Part shown: positions 1 to 5,581 of the stretch, in pieces | Position numbering within the stretch: position 1 is the stretch's first letter | How the letters are laid out: every line of letters starts with the position of its first letter | NCBI GenBank assembly: GCA_049281195.1 | Contig: JBAPRR010000314.1 | Span: 1-9,642, forward strand | Length of the DNA stretch: 9,642 nt | Origin: JBAPRR01 sp049281195 | GTDB lineage: Bacteria > Actinomycetota > Acidimicrobiia > Acidimicrobiales > CAVXTF01 | Direction: 5' to 3' | Position numbers and translations under genes: made by a program | The notes under the pieces: model-generated | Told to the model about the DNA's origin: nothing | The model's database searches: none | The model's input: only the letters and a program-made list of their open reading frames with translations

Positions 1-532
1 CATCTGGAGTCATCACTCCCCTGATGTGGAGAAACCCAGACCCTTCGAGAAATTCCGAAAGAGCCGCGTCGGGATCGTCCAGGCTGAAGACCCGACCGAG
101 GTCGAGCTGTTGACCGTCCCGGCCCAGGACTGCCTCCGGGTCGTCAAGGTCGTAGACCGGTTGTCCACTGAACGCGACCCGCAGCGCCGGCTCCCACCTG
201 CCGAGGGAGGCGAAGCCACCGCGAGGGAAGCTCAACCGGTCCGCATAGAAGAGGGCATAACAACTTTTGAGCTCCCATTTGAATGCGCACCAGTCGTCGT
301 AGGAGATCGAGACAATCGTGTCGGCCTGGTCGTCACCCGGCACCACACAGAAGCGATCGCCTTCGGGAACGTAGGTGTACGCCGAATCGTGTTCTTTCAG
401 TGTGAAGGCGATCGGTCGCACGAGGCGCCGGTCTGTGGCTGTGAAGACCCTGGTACGGCTCTCGACAAGAGAAGGAAGCTCGAGCAGGTGAAAGTCGTCG
501 AAGTCGATCGGACCGAATCGGTCGTTGGCCAT
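1..532 (-). CDS. PhyH-type (phytanoyl-CoA dioxygenase-like) protein, N-terminal part
   Basis: An open frame runs from an ATG at 532 to the window edge without a stop; 177 residues are visible and the C-terminus lies outside. The last visible residues (about 150-177) read as the start of a PhyH domain, with FLEGSGFLHIRGVMTPD matching the usual 'FL..GFLHIRGVL' opening of Fe(II)/2-oxoglutarate dioxygenases. The metal-binding HxD...H residues would lie beyond the window and cannot be checked. The first 150 or so residues form a soluble region rich in Trp, Tyr and Asp (for example DDWCAFKWELKSCYALFYAD) that I recall as an N-terminal extension of some actinobacterial PhyH proteins; its role is unknown to me. 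No Shine-Dalgarno sequence is obvious. The gene diverges from the crotonase gene. The dioxygenase call is moderately sure and the substrate is unknown. Confidence 0.7.
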   Translation of the reverse strand, partial: MANDRFGPIDFDDFHLLELPSLVESRTRVFTATDRRLVRPIAFTLKEHDSAYTYVPEGDRFCVVPGDDQADTIVSISYDDWCAFKWELKSCYALFYADRLSFPRGGFASLGRWEPALRVAFSGQPVYDLDDPEAVLGRDGQQLDLGRVFSLDDPDAALSEFLEGSGFLHIRGVMTPD

Positions 533-542
533 AGGCAACGCT

Positions 543-560
543 ATCCGGGTCCAGCCGGAT
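543..560. promoter_or_regulatory. Inverted repeat in divergent intergenic region (possible operator)
   Basis: ATCCGG (543-548) and CCGGAT (555-560) form a perfect 6-bp inverted repeat with a 6-bp spacer, centred in the 52-bp gap between the divergent PhyH (starts 532) and crotonase (starts 585) genes. An 18-bp dyad of this geometry fits a homodimeric regulator such as a TetR or GntR protein. No such regulator is encoded in the window, so operator function is inference. Confidence 0.3.
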
Positions 561-584
561 CGGCCCCGGCGATACGGTGCGGAA

Positions 585-1361
585 ATGGCTGAATGCGTGC
601 TTTACGACCTCACCGACCACGTGGCGACCATCACCTACAACCGGCCGGAAGCGATGAACGCCATCAATGGAGAGATGCGACGCCAGCTCAATGACGCCTT
701 CGCCCGCTTCCGGGACGATGACGACGCGTGGATAGCGATCGTCACCGGTGCAGGCCGGGCGTTCTGCGCGGGAGCTGATCTCAAAGACGGTGCCGGATCG
801 ACCGGAGAGTTCAGGGGGAGCTTCTGGGAGAAGCCCACCGTCAACTCGTTCGAGAGTGGTTGGGAGATCTACAAGCCGGTCATCGCTGCGGTGAACGGGC
901 ACTGCCTTGGCTACGGGTTGACCCTCATCACGTGGTGCGACTTTGTACTCGCAAGCGATCGGGCGCGCTTCGGCTATCCCGAGGCTCTCCTTGGGATGCC
1001 GGCGATAGTCGGTGCTATCAGGCTCCCTCAAAAGATGGGTTGGGCCGACGCGATGGAGATGCTGATGACGGGAGAGACGATCGACGCCAACAAGGCCTCT
1101 GAAATCGGACTGGTATGGCGTGTCGTCCCGCACGAGGATCTGATCGACGAAGCGCGGTCGCTCGCAGCGAGGCTGACCAAAGGTGCACCACTCGCGCAGC
1201 GGGCCATGAAAGAAATGGCGATGCGGGCCCCTCATCTGTCATCGCCGGAAGCGATCCGCATCGGAGAAGCGATGAGATTGGTGGCCGGCTCGTCGGCCGA
1301 CGCTAGCGAGGGGCTGACGGCGGCTGCCGAACGGCGACCGCCCAAATGGCTGGGTCGTTAA
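585..1361 (+). CDS. Enoyl-CoA hydratase/isomerase (crotonase) family protein
   Basis: A 258-residue crotonase, the usual family length, presumably acting on a cytoplasmic acyl-CoA thioester. Family marks are GRAFCAGADLK (residues 57-67, first oxyanion-hole strand), KPVIAAVNGHCLGYG (97-111, second oxyanion-hole loop), FGYPEALLGM (129-138), and the 'A.E.LMTGE.I.A..A..IGLV' helix. By alignment from memory to rat mitochondrial enoyl-CoA hydratase, the catalytic Glu164 is kept as E133, but Glu144 is replaced by T113, so simple hydratase chemistry is doubtful. An in-frame ATG at 525 would overlap the divergent gene and add 20 residues that do not look like the family, so 585 is preferred; the ribosome site there is weak. 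It lies between two PhyH-family genes, which suggests acyl-CoA or branched-lipid metabolism. Family is certain; exact reaction unknown. Confidence 0.93.
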   Translation: MAECVLYDLTDHVATITYNRPEAMNAINGEMRRQLNDAFARFRDDDDAWIAIVTGAGRAFCAGADLKDGAGSTGEFRGSFWEKPTVNSFESGWEIYKPVIAAVNGHCLGYGLTLITWCDFVLASDRARFGYPEALLGMPAIVGAIRLPQKMGWADAMEMLMTGETIDANKASEIGLVWRVVPHEDLIDEARSLAARLTKGAPLAQRAMKEMAMRAPHLSSPEAIRIGEAMRLVAGSSADASEGLTAAAERRPPKWLGR

Positions 1362-1410
1362 GGGCCTGCACCTAATTCATAGAGGCCGCCGAGCTGTCCG
1401 AAATCACTAC

Positions 1411-1433
1411 AAAAAAGGCGAAGAGTTACGCCT
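1411..1433 (-). terminator. Intrinsic terminator of the PhyH-type gene
   Basis: Read on the minus strand, AGGCG (1433-1429), an 8-nt loop and CGCCT (1420-1416) form a 5-bp GC-rich stem followed directly by a run of T ending at 1411. The stem begins inside the TAG stop codon of the dioxygenase gene (1432-1434). The stem is short, but the T-tract is clear and unusual for this GC-rich sequence. Confidence 0.5.
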
Positions 1434-2334
1434 AATCGCCTAAAGCCGCCCTCCACAGCGCCATGTCAAGGCCCCGATAGCGGGCGGAGACTCCGGCGAG
1501 GGTCTGTTCGGTCCAGTAGGGATGACCAGGCTTCGGGAATCCCAGGGTCGCCAGTTCGCGGGGGTTCGATCCATTTACGAAGTTGTGCCAGTCGGGCGAC
1601 AAACCCTTGTAGGGCCAGGCGTGGTAGCCGCCCCATTCGGCGGCTCCTTTACGGAAAGACAGGTGCATCATGATCCGACGCCTGCCGGGATCCGACCAGT
1701 CGAGTGATCGGTGATAGACGTCGGGGCGGTAACAGACGATCGATCCGGTCTGACCCGTCGCCTCACCGGACTCCTCATAGAGCTCGGGGTACTCGCTGAA
1801 GCTGAGGGTGTGGCGTTCGACTGGGATGTGGGACGTCTTCTTCACCGAGACCAATCGGGTTGCGCCGTTCTCTCTCGTGACGTCGGTCAGATACAGAAAG
1901 AGCTCGAGCTGCTCGTATCCGCGGCGCGGGACCACGATCATGTGGTTGGGGAAGTCGGTGTGCAGCAGCTGATTGAAATGCGACGACTGGTTCGCGTATT
2001 TGGCGGTGATCAGGCCCATGTAGAGGCGGATGTCGTCCGTGCCGAGCAGACCCTCTGCCAGGTCGAGCACGATGGGATGAAGGGCGAGCCGGTTGAGGGA
2101 CCGACTCCGGAAGGGGAACTCCGGCCAGGCTGCGTCCCAGATCCTGTACTTGGACGTGATCTCGTTTTCTGTGCCCGAGTCCATCTCCTCCGCCGTAGGA
2201 AAGAGGTGTGACAGCGACCTTGATGCCGCCTCGATGTCCGCCAGGGGGATCGCCTCCTGCCAGACGCACCAACCGTCCTCCTGCCAGGCAGAACGCAGCT
2301 CCGCAGGCACCAGCGGACCCTGTGAGATCGTCAT
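1432..2334 (-). CDS. PhyH-type (phytanoyl-CoA dioxygenase family) Fe(II)/2-oxoglutarate oxygenase
   Basis: A complete 300-residue protein, normal length for the family, expected to hydroxylate an unknown substrate using Fe(II), O2 and 2-oxoglutarate in the cytoplasm. The metal triad is intact: LLHTDF gives H125 and D127, and VYHRS gives H208. The Arg cluster at 218-220, about ten residues after H208, is where the 2-oxoglutarate carboxylate is normally bound. The N-terminus (ELRSAWQEDGWCVWQEAIP, 12-30) is the usual 'F.EDGW.V' opening, and ELFLYLTDVTRENGATRLV (143-161) is the core beta-strand region with the typical 'L.D....NGA' motif. The ATG at 2334 has no good Shine-Dalgarno sequence, so a leaderless transcript is possible. 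It diverges from the Rv2466c-like gene (59-bp gap) and ends convergently with the crotonase. Its N-terminal layout differs from the PhyH gene at the left edge, so the two are not simple duplicates. Confidence 0.9.
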   Translation of the reverse strand: MTISQGPLVPAELRSAWQEDGWCVWQEAIPLADIEAASRSLSHLFPTAEEMDSGTENEITSKYRIWDAAWPEFPFRSRSLNRLALHPIVLDLAEGLLGTDDIRLYMGLITAKYANQSSHFNQLLHTDFPNHMIVVPRRGYEQLELFLYLTDVTRENGATRLVSVKKTSHIPVERHTLSFSEYPELYEESGEATGQTGSIVCYRPDVYHRSLDWSDPGRRRIMMHLSFRKGAAEWGGYHAWPYKGLSPDWHNFVNGSNPRELATLGFPKPGHPYWTEQTLAGVSARYRGLDMALWRAALGD

Positions 2335-2343
2335 CGGCTTGAG

Positions 2344-2351
2344 GTTATAAC
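2344..2351. promoter_or_regulatory. Palindrome GTTATAAC, possible shared -10 element
   Basis: GTTATAAC is a perfect 8-bp palindrome in the 59-bp gap between two divergent genes, so TATAAC, close to the TATAAT -10 consensus, is present on both strands. On the minus strand it would place a transcription start about 3 nt before the dioxygenase ATG, consistent with that gene lacking a Shine-Dalgarno sequence. On the plus strand it would give a leader of roughly 35 nt for the Rv2466c-like gene. No convincing -35 box accompanies either reading. Confidence 0.25.
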
Positions 2352-2378
2352 GCCATCCGGGAACAAGACCGTCCCGCC

Positions 2379-2383
2379 GGAGG
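2379..2383 (+). promoter_or_regulatory. Ribosome binding site GGAGG
   Basis: A full GGAGG lies 10 nt before the ATG at 2394 and fixes the start of the Rv2466c-like protein. It is stronger than the sites seen before most other genes here. Confidence 0.7.
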
Positions 2384-2393
2384 TTCGAAAAGT

Positions 2394-3014
2394 ATGGCTG
2401 ACGACGTAAAGATCGCAGATTTCTGGTTCGATCCCCTCTGCCCCTGGGCCTGGATCACCTCGCGCTGGATGCTCGAGGTTGAGCAGGTGAGACCGGTGCA
2501 GACGAGATGGCACATCATGTCGCTCGCCTACCTGAACTTGAAGCAGCACGACGGGGAGGGGCTCTCAGGGGAGTACCTGGAGCGCATGCAGAAGGCGTGG
2601 GGTCCCGTGAGGATCTCAGCTGCGGCGGCCAAGGAGAGGGGCGATGAAATCCTGCTGCCGCTCTATACGGCGATCGGTACGCGATTTCACAACCTTCAGC
2701 GTCGCGAGCCGGAAGATGTGCTCGACGCGGTGGTCGAGGTAGGCCTCCCGAAGGAGATCGTCGAGGCCGCGGACTCGACCGAGTACGACGAAGCCATCAT
2801 CAAGTCACACCATGAAGGCATGGACCAGGTGGGATTCGACGTGGGTACCCCCGTGATCTCGGTGGAAGGCAACGCCTTCTTCGGCCCGGTCATGACCCCC
2901 ATTCCACGCGGCGAAGCGGCCGGAAAGCTGTGGGACGGTGTCCTCCTCGTCGCCGGGACCGACGGGTTCTTCGAGCTGAAACGGACGCGCGACCGCTCGC
3001 CGTCTTTCGACTGA
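2394..3014 (+). CDS. DsbA-fold mycothiol-dependent nitroreductase-like protein (Rv2466c family)
   Basis: A 206-residue thioredoxin/DsbA-fold protein, nearly collinear with Mycobacterium tuberculosis Rv2466c as I remember it. Shared blocks are DFWFDPLCPW (9-18) followed by WITSRW, the WHIMSLAYLN region (39-48), AWGPVR (68-73), the SHHEGMD..G.DVGTP block (138-153) and FFGPV...IPRGE (162-174), ending in FELKRTR. Rv2466c is a mycothiol-dependent reductase with a CPWC active site. Here the motif is C16-P-W-A19: the attacking Cys stays and the resolving Cys is Ala. A one-cysteine mechanism through a mixed disulfide with mycothiol is plausible. The cytoplasmic location fits the lack of a signal peptide. 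The start has a good Shine-Dalgarno sequence. Family membership is very sure; nitroreductase activity is inferred. Confidence 0.9.
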   Translation: MADDVKIADFWFDPLCPWAWITSRWMLEVEQVRPVQTRWHIMSLAYLNLKQHDGEGLSGEYLERMQKAWGPVRISAAAAKERGDEILLPLYTAIGTRFHNLQRREPEDVLDAVVEVGLPKEIVEAADSTEYDEAIIKSHHEGMDQVGFDVGTPVISVEGNAFFGPVMTPIPRGEAAGKLWDGVLLVAGTDGFFELKRTRDRSPSFD

Positions 3015-3020
3015 TCGAGG

Positions 3021-3036
3021 TGGCCTGACGGCCGTC
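3021..3036. terminator. Possible bidirectional hairpin between convergent genes
   Basis: The 23-bp gap between the convergent Rv2466c-like and DUF1918 genes holds GGCC-TGAC-GGCC and, overlapping it, the perfect 10-bp palindrome GACGGCCGTC (3027-3036). On the plus strand, wobble pairs extend the stem to about 7 bp. No T-tract follows on either side, so termination is only a guess from position. Confidence 0.25.
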
Positions 3037-3037
3037 C

Positions 3038-3562
3038 TTACCTGCGAGTGGCCCTCTTGACGGTTCTGGTGGCCGGTTTGCTCGCTTTCGTGGCCCTGGT
3101 CGCCTTCGTTGCTCTGGCCGTCTTGGTCGCTTTTGCCACCTTTTTGACCGGTGCTTTGGCGGCCTTCTTCGCGGGCCGTGCGGTCTTCTCGGCCCTGGTC
3201 GCCTTAGCGACTCTCTTGGCGGGAGCCTTGGCGGCTTTCTTCGCCGGCCGTGCAGCCTTCGCCGTCTTGGTGACTTTTGCGACCTTCTTCGCCGGAGCCT
3301 TGGCGGCCTTCTTAGCCGGCCGTGCGGCCTTCTTCGCCGCCTTCGCCGGAGCCTTGGCGACTTTCACCGTCTTCTTCGCAATACGAACCTTGGGCTTGCC
3401 GCCGATCGCCACTGAGCCGGTTCCTGGAATGATCGTCGACTCTTCCCCGCTCTCCCACAGGACACGCAAGAGCCTTCCGCTCACCTCTGTGACGACCCCT
3501 TCGCGAGCCGGTTGTCCAAGCTTTCGCGACGGGACCTGAACCCGGTCACCAACTGACGCCAT
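3038..3562 (-). CDS. DUF1918 protein with histone-H1-like Lys/Ala/Pro-rich tail
   Basis: A 174-residue protein in two parts. Residues 1-52 are a DUF1918 domain, an actinobacterial SH3-like small fold: MASVGDRVQVPSRKLGQP, then REGVV.EVSG..LRV.WESGEESTI.PG. Residues 57-174 are a strongly basic tail of Lys, Ala, Pro, Thr and Arg with almost no acidic residues, built largely from three 24-residue repeats (80-103, 104-127, 128-151). Such tails resemble those of histone H1 and mycobacterial HupB and bind DNA or RNA, so a nucleoid-associated or nucleic-acid-coating role is inferred. The tail is predicted disordered. The start is the ATG at 3562, placed by a strong GGAGGTG just upstream; a GTG at 3595 is in frame but lacks such support. 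The gene diverges from the MetE-like gene. Confidence 0.9.
   Translation of the reverse strand: MASVGDRVQVPSRKLGQPAREGVVTEVSGRLLRVLWESGEESTIIPGTGSVAIGGKPKVRIAKKTVKVAKAPAKAAKKAARPAKKAAKAPAKKVAKVTKTAKAARPAKKAAKAPAKRVAKATRAEKTARPAKKAAKAPVKKVAKATKTARATKATRATKASKPATRTVKRATRR
3110..3325 (-). repeat. Three tandem 72-bp coding repeats
   Basis: Units 3254-3325, 3182-3253 and 3110-3181 (in reading order) each encode 24 residues starting ARPAKKAAKAP, followed by a more variable 'K.VAK.T' half. The period is exact with no indels and the first half of each unit is nearly identical. The copy number could change by recombination or slippage between strains. Confidence 0.85.
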
Positions 3563-3565
3563 CAG

Positions 3566-3572
3566 CACCTCC
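3566..3572 (-). promoter_or_regulatory. Strong ribosome binding site of the DUF1918 gene
   Basis: The minus strand reads GGAGGTG, then CTG and the ATG at 3562. This near-perfect anti-16S match sets the start at 3562 rather than the upstream in-frame GTG at 3595, and suggests efficient translation, as expected for an abundant DNA-binding protein. Confidence 0.75.
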
Positions 3573-3645
3573 AAAGTTTCTGACGTTGAGTACACATACT
3601 TGCATCTTCAGGCCGTCCGTCCAAAGTGGGTCGTACTCTTAGAAC

Positions 3646-4788
3646 ATGCTGACAACGGGTGCGCGCTTTTTGACGACACACTCCGGAAGCTTGCCGAGAC
3701 CGGCAGAACTCGCGGAGCTACACGGGCTCAGAAGCAAGGCCCAAAGCGTGGATGCCGAGGTCTTGAACGACGCAGTCGCGCAGGCCACCGATGCGGCAAT
3801 CGCCATGCAGATCGATTGCGGGATCGACGTCGGAAACGACGGGGAACAAGCGCGGGAGAGTTTCCTCACCTATGTGCAGCACCGGATGACCGGGTTCGGA
3901 CAGACGAGCGACCGGCCGTTGATGCGGGACCTGATCGATCATCCTGACTACATCGAACTTGCCTTACCGAAGTTCGCGCGCATCAAAGTGGATCTGCTGA
4001 AAGCACCGTCGTGCGTAGCCGACGTCACCTACGGCGACACTGCCGAGGTGGCGGCCGAGTGTGATCTGGTCACAGGCGCTGGTTTCGCCGAAACGTTCAT
4101 GACCGCAGCGTCACCGGGCATCGTCTGTGCCGCGATGCGAAACGAGCACTATCCAACGATGCCTGAGTACATGTCGGCCGTTGCCACGGCTCTGGCGGTC
4201 GAGTACCGGTACATCGTTCACCATGGCTTCCTGCTCCAGGTGGACGCGCCCGACCTGGCGATGGAGCGCCACGTGCTGTTCGGAGACAAGCCACTCGGAG
4301 ACTTCCTCGAATGGGTGGAGCTCGCAGTCGCGTCGATCAACCAGGCACTGGCGGGAATCGACCGGAACTCGGTCCGGCTCCACGTGTGTTGGGGCAACTA
4401 CGAGGGACCTCACGACCACGACGTGGGGCTCGAGGAGATTCTTCCGATCATCTACCAGGCCGAGGTGGGTGCGATCGTCTGCTCGATGGCCAATCCCCGT
4501 CACGCGCACGAGCACCGTCTATTCGAGAAGTATCCGCTTCCCGATCAGATGGCTCTGGTGGTCGGGGTGATCGACACCACCTCCAACTACATCGAGCATC
4601 CCGAGGTGGTGGCCGACCGGATCGAGAATGCGGCAAGGTCTGTGGGCGACCCCACCCGGATCATCGCGGGGACCGACTGCGGCTTCGACACTTCTGCCGG
4701 GCTCGGCGAGGTGGCGCCGTCTGTGGTGCGCGACAAGCTCAGGTCGCTTCGCGCCGGGGCGGACATTGCAAGCGAGCGCCTGCTATAG
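3646..4788 (+). CDS. Cobalamin-independent methionine synthase (MetE C-terminal) family protein
   Basis: A 380-residue TIM-barrel protein of the UROD/MetE-like group, equal to a stand-alone MetE C-terminal domain and much shorter than full MetE (about 750 residues). Marks are RFLTTHSGSLPRP (7-19), LHVCWGNYEGPH (245-256), the NPRHAHE block (283-289), GVIDTTSNYIEHPE (307-320) and AGTDCGFDT (341-349). In MetE, zinc is held by two His/Cys residues, a Glu and a Cys. H246, C248 and C345 fit, but the Glu position appears to be S280, next to C279. These proteins are often annotated as methionine synthase II or related to epoxyalkane:coenzyme M transferase, and true methyl-transfer activity is unproven for many. 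No Shine-Dalgarno sequence precedes the ATG; TACTCT at 3634-3639 could give a leaderless transcript. Family sure, substrate not. Confidence 0.88.
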   Translation: MLTTGARFLTTHSGSLPRPAELAELHGLRSKAQSVDAEVLNDAVAQATDAAIAMQIDCGIDVGNDGEQARESFLTYVQHRMTGFGQTSDRPLMRDLIDHPDYIELALPKFARIKVDLLKAPSCVADVTYGDTAEVAAECDLVTGAGFAETFMTAASPGIVCAAMRNEHYPTMPEYMSAVATALAVEYRYIVHHGFLLQVDAPDLAMERHVLFGDKPLGDFLEWVELAVASINQALAGIDRNSVRLHVCWGNYEGPHDHDVGLEEILPIIYQAEVGAIVCSMANPRHAHEHRLFEKYPLPDQMALVVGVIDTTSNYIEHPEVVADRIENAARSVGDPTRIIAGTDCGFDTSAGLGEVAPSVVRDKLRSLRAGADIASERLL

Positions 4789-4791
4789 CTG

Positions 4792-5523
4792 TTAAGAGGC
4801 GGTCGCCAATGAGGAGTAGGCGACCGCGCCCGACGGGGCCGGTACAGAGACTTTCCCGGCCCACCTGAACGTCGACTCCTCGGTGTCGTTCTTCTCTGAA
4901 CCGGTCCCCTTCAGGGTCCCGTCCAAGGGAAGGTAGGGAGCCGACGTCGAGACGTAGAGGGTGGCAACGGCGGTATTCCCATTGGACGACTCCGACTGGC
5001 CCGACACGGGCACGACGTCATGACCTCCGAGCACGCGAGGCGCTCCAACCGTGAGACCGCTGACGGGGACGTAAGGAGTCACCTCCGACGTGGGAAGCAA
5101 AGTCTTCGCGACGGTCTCGTAAGGAACTTCCTTCGAAGTGATCTCTATCCACTTTCCCGCGTATTGGGCAGCAGTCGTCGAGGAAAGCCCGAGCGCCGAC
5201 ACCAGCACGTCTGCACTGCCCCTCAGGTAGATGGCCGAGTCCACCTGTCTCACGAAAAGGTCGCCGTCGGGATCGATCAATGACTGCTCCGCCTCGCCCT
5301 GGCCCGCTTCGCCGGAGAGCGTCTGGGCCTTGGAACCCGAACCGGTGACGTCGGCGAAGTGGAAGGAAGCTTCCCGCCCCATCGCCGCCTGGGCGGCGTC
5401 AATTATCTGGTTCGCCGATTCGCCGGATAGTCCCCCCGCAGAAGGTCCACTGCTGCAGCCGGCGCAGAGCACAACAACGCCTATGGCGGCCAGGATCGAA
5501 AGGGGGCGCAAGTGCAGGCGCAT
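4792..5523 (-). CDS. Predicted lipoprotein, possibly LppX/LprG-like fold
   Basis: A 243-residue exported protein. The N-terminus is a lipoprotein signal: MRLHLRP, a hydrophobic stretch (about 8-20), then a lipobox with the modified Cys at residue 23 (LCAGC|SS). Position -3 is Cys, slightly off the consensus. A Gly/Ser spacer follows, then a body with SFHF, GDLFVRQVDSAIYLRG (87-102) and QYAGKWIEI (120-128). This 'probe the membrane-bound carrier' pattern reminds me of actinobacterial LppX/LprAFG lipid-carrying lipoproteins, but the match is loose. It lies 58 bp after the DUF5666-like gene on the same strand, so it may be the last gene of the export operon; no clear Shine-Dalgarno sequence is seen. 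Its stop is separated by only 3 bp from the stop of the convergent MetE-like gene. Lipoprotein is confident; lipid binding is speculative. Confidence 0.85.
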   Translation of the reverse strand: MRLHLRPLSILAAIGVVVLCAGCSSGPSAGGLSGESANQIIDAAQAAMGREASFHFADVTGSGSKAQTLSGEAGQGEAEQSLIDPDGDLFVRQVDSAIYLRGSADVLVSALGLSSTTAAQYAGKWIEITSKEVPYETVAKTLLPTSEVTPYVPVSGLTVGAPRVLGGHDVVPVSGQSESSNGNTAVATLYVSTSAPYLPLDGTLKGTGSEKNDTEESTFRWAGKVSVPAPSGAVAYSSLATAS

Positions 5524-5538
5524 GCCGACAGGCTGCCA

Positions 5539-5574
5539 GGAGCGACCGCTCCCCGGCCATTCGACCAGGGAGCG
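5539..5574 (-). promoter_or_regulatory. Alternative hairpins before the lipoprotein gene
   Basis: GGAGCG (5539-5544) can pair with CGCTCC (5547-5552, tight loop), and the same middle element, as CGCTCCC (5547-5553), can instead pair with GGGAGCG (5568-5574) over a 14-nt loop. The two stems exclude each other and lie in the short leader between the DUF5666-like stop and the lipoprotein start. No T-run follows, so an attenuator or RNA-processing role is only a possibility. Confidence 0.25.
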
Positions 5575-5581
5575 AGGGTCC

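Noticed and set aside
525..584. ATG at 525 as the crotonase start
   Set aside because: It would overlap the divergent gene's start at 532 and add 20 residues unlike any crotonase N-terminus; the ATG at 585 gives the usual length.
26..592. Plus-strand open frame of 188 codons near the left edge
   Set aside because: It is antisense to the partial PhyH-type frame, which carries a recognisable PhyH opening motif. The plus-strand product resembles no family I know and overlaps the crotonase start.
333..1235. Minus-strand frame of 300 codons opposite the crotonase
   Set aside because: It is Arg/His/Pro-rich, typical of antisense frames in GC-rich DNA, and lies over an unambiguous crotonase.
3048..3539. 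Plus-strand frame encoding a hydrophobic, membrane-like Ala/Phe/Leu/Val protein
   Set aside because: It is the mirror of the Lys/Ala codon repeats (AAG and GCC read backwards give CTT and GGC-type codons). The minus-strand DUF1918 frame has a real domain and a strong ribosome site.
3570..3627. Direct repeat TCCAAAGT at 3570-3577 and 3620-3627, and AGTA-CACA-TACT at 3589-3600
   Set aside because: Repeats this short are close to what chance gives in 83 bp, and one copy overlaps the ribosome site of the DUF1918 gene.
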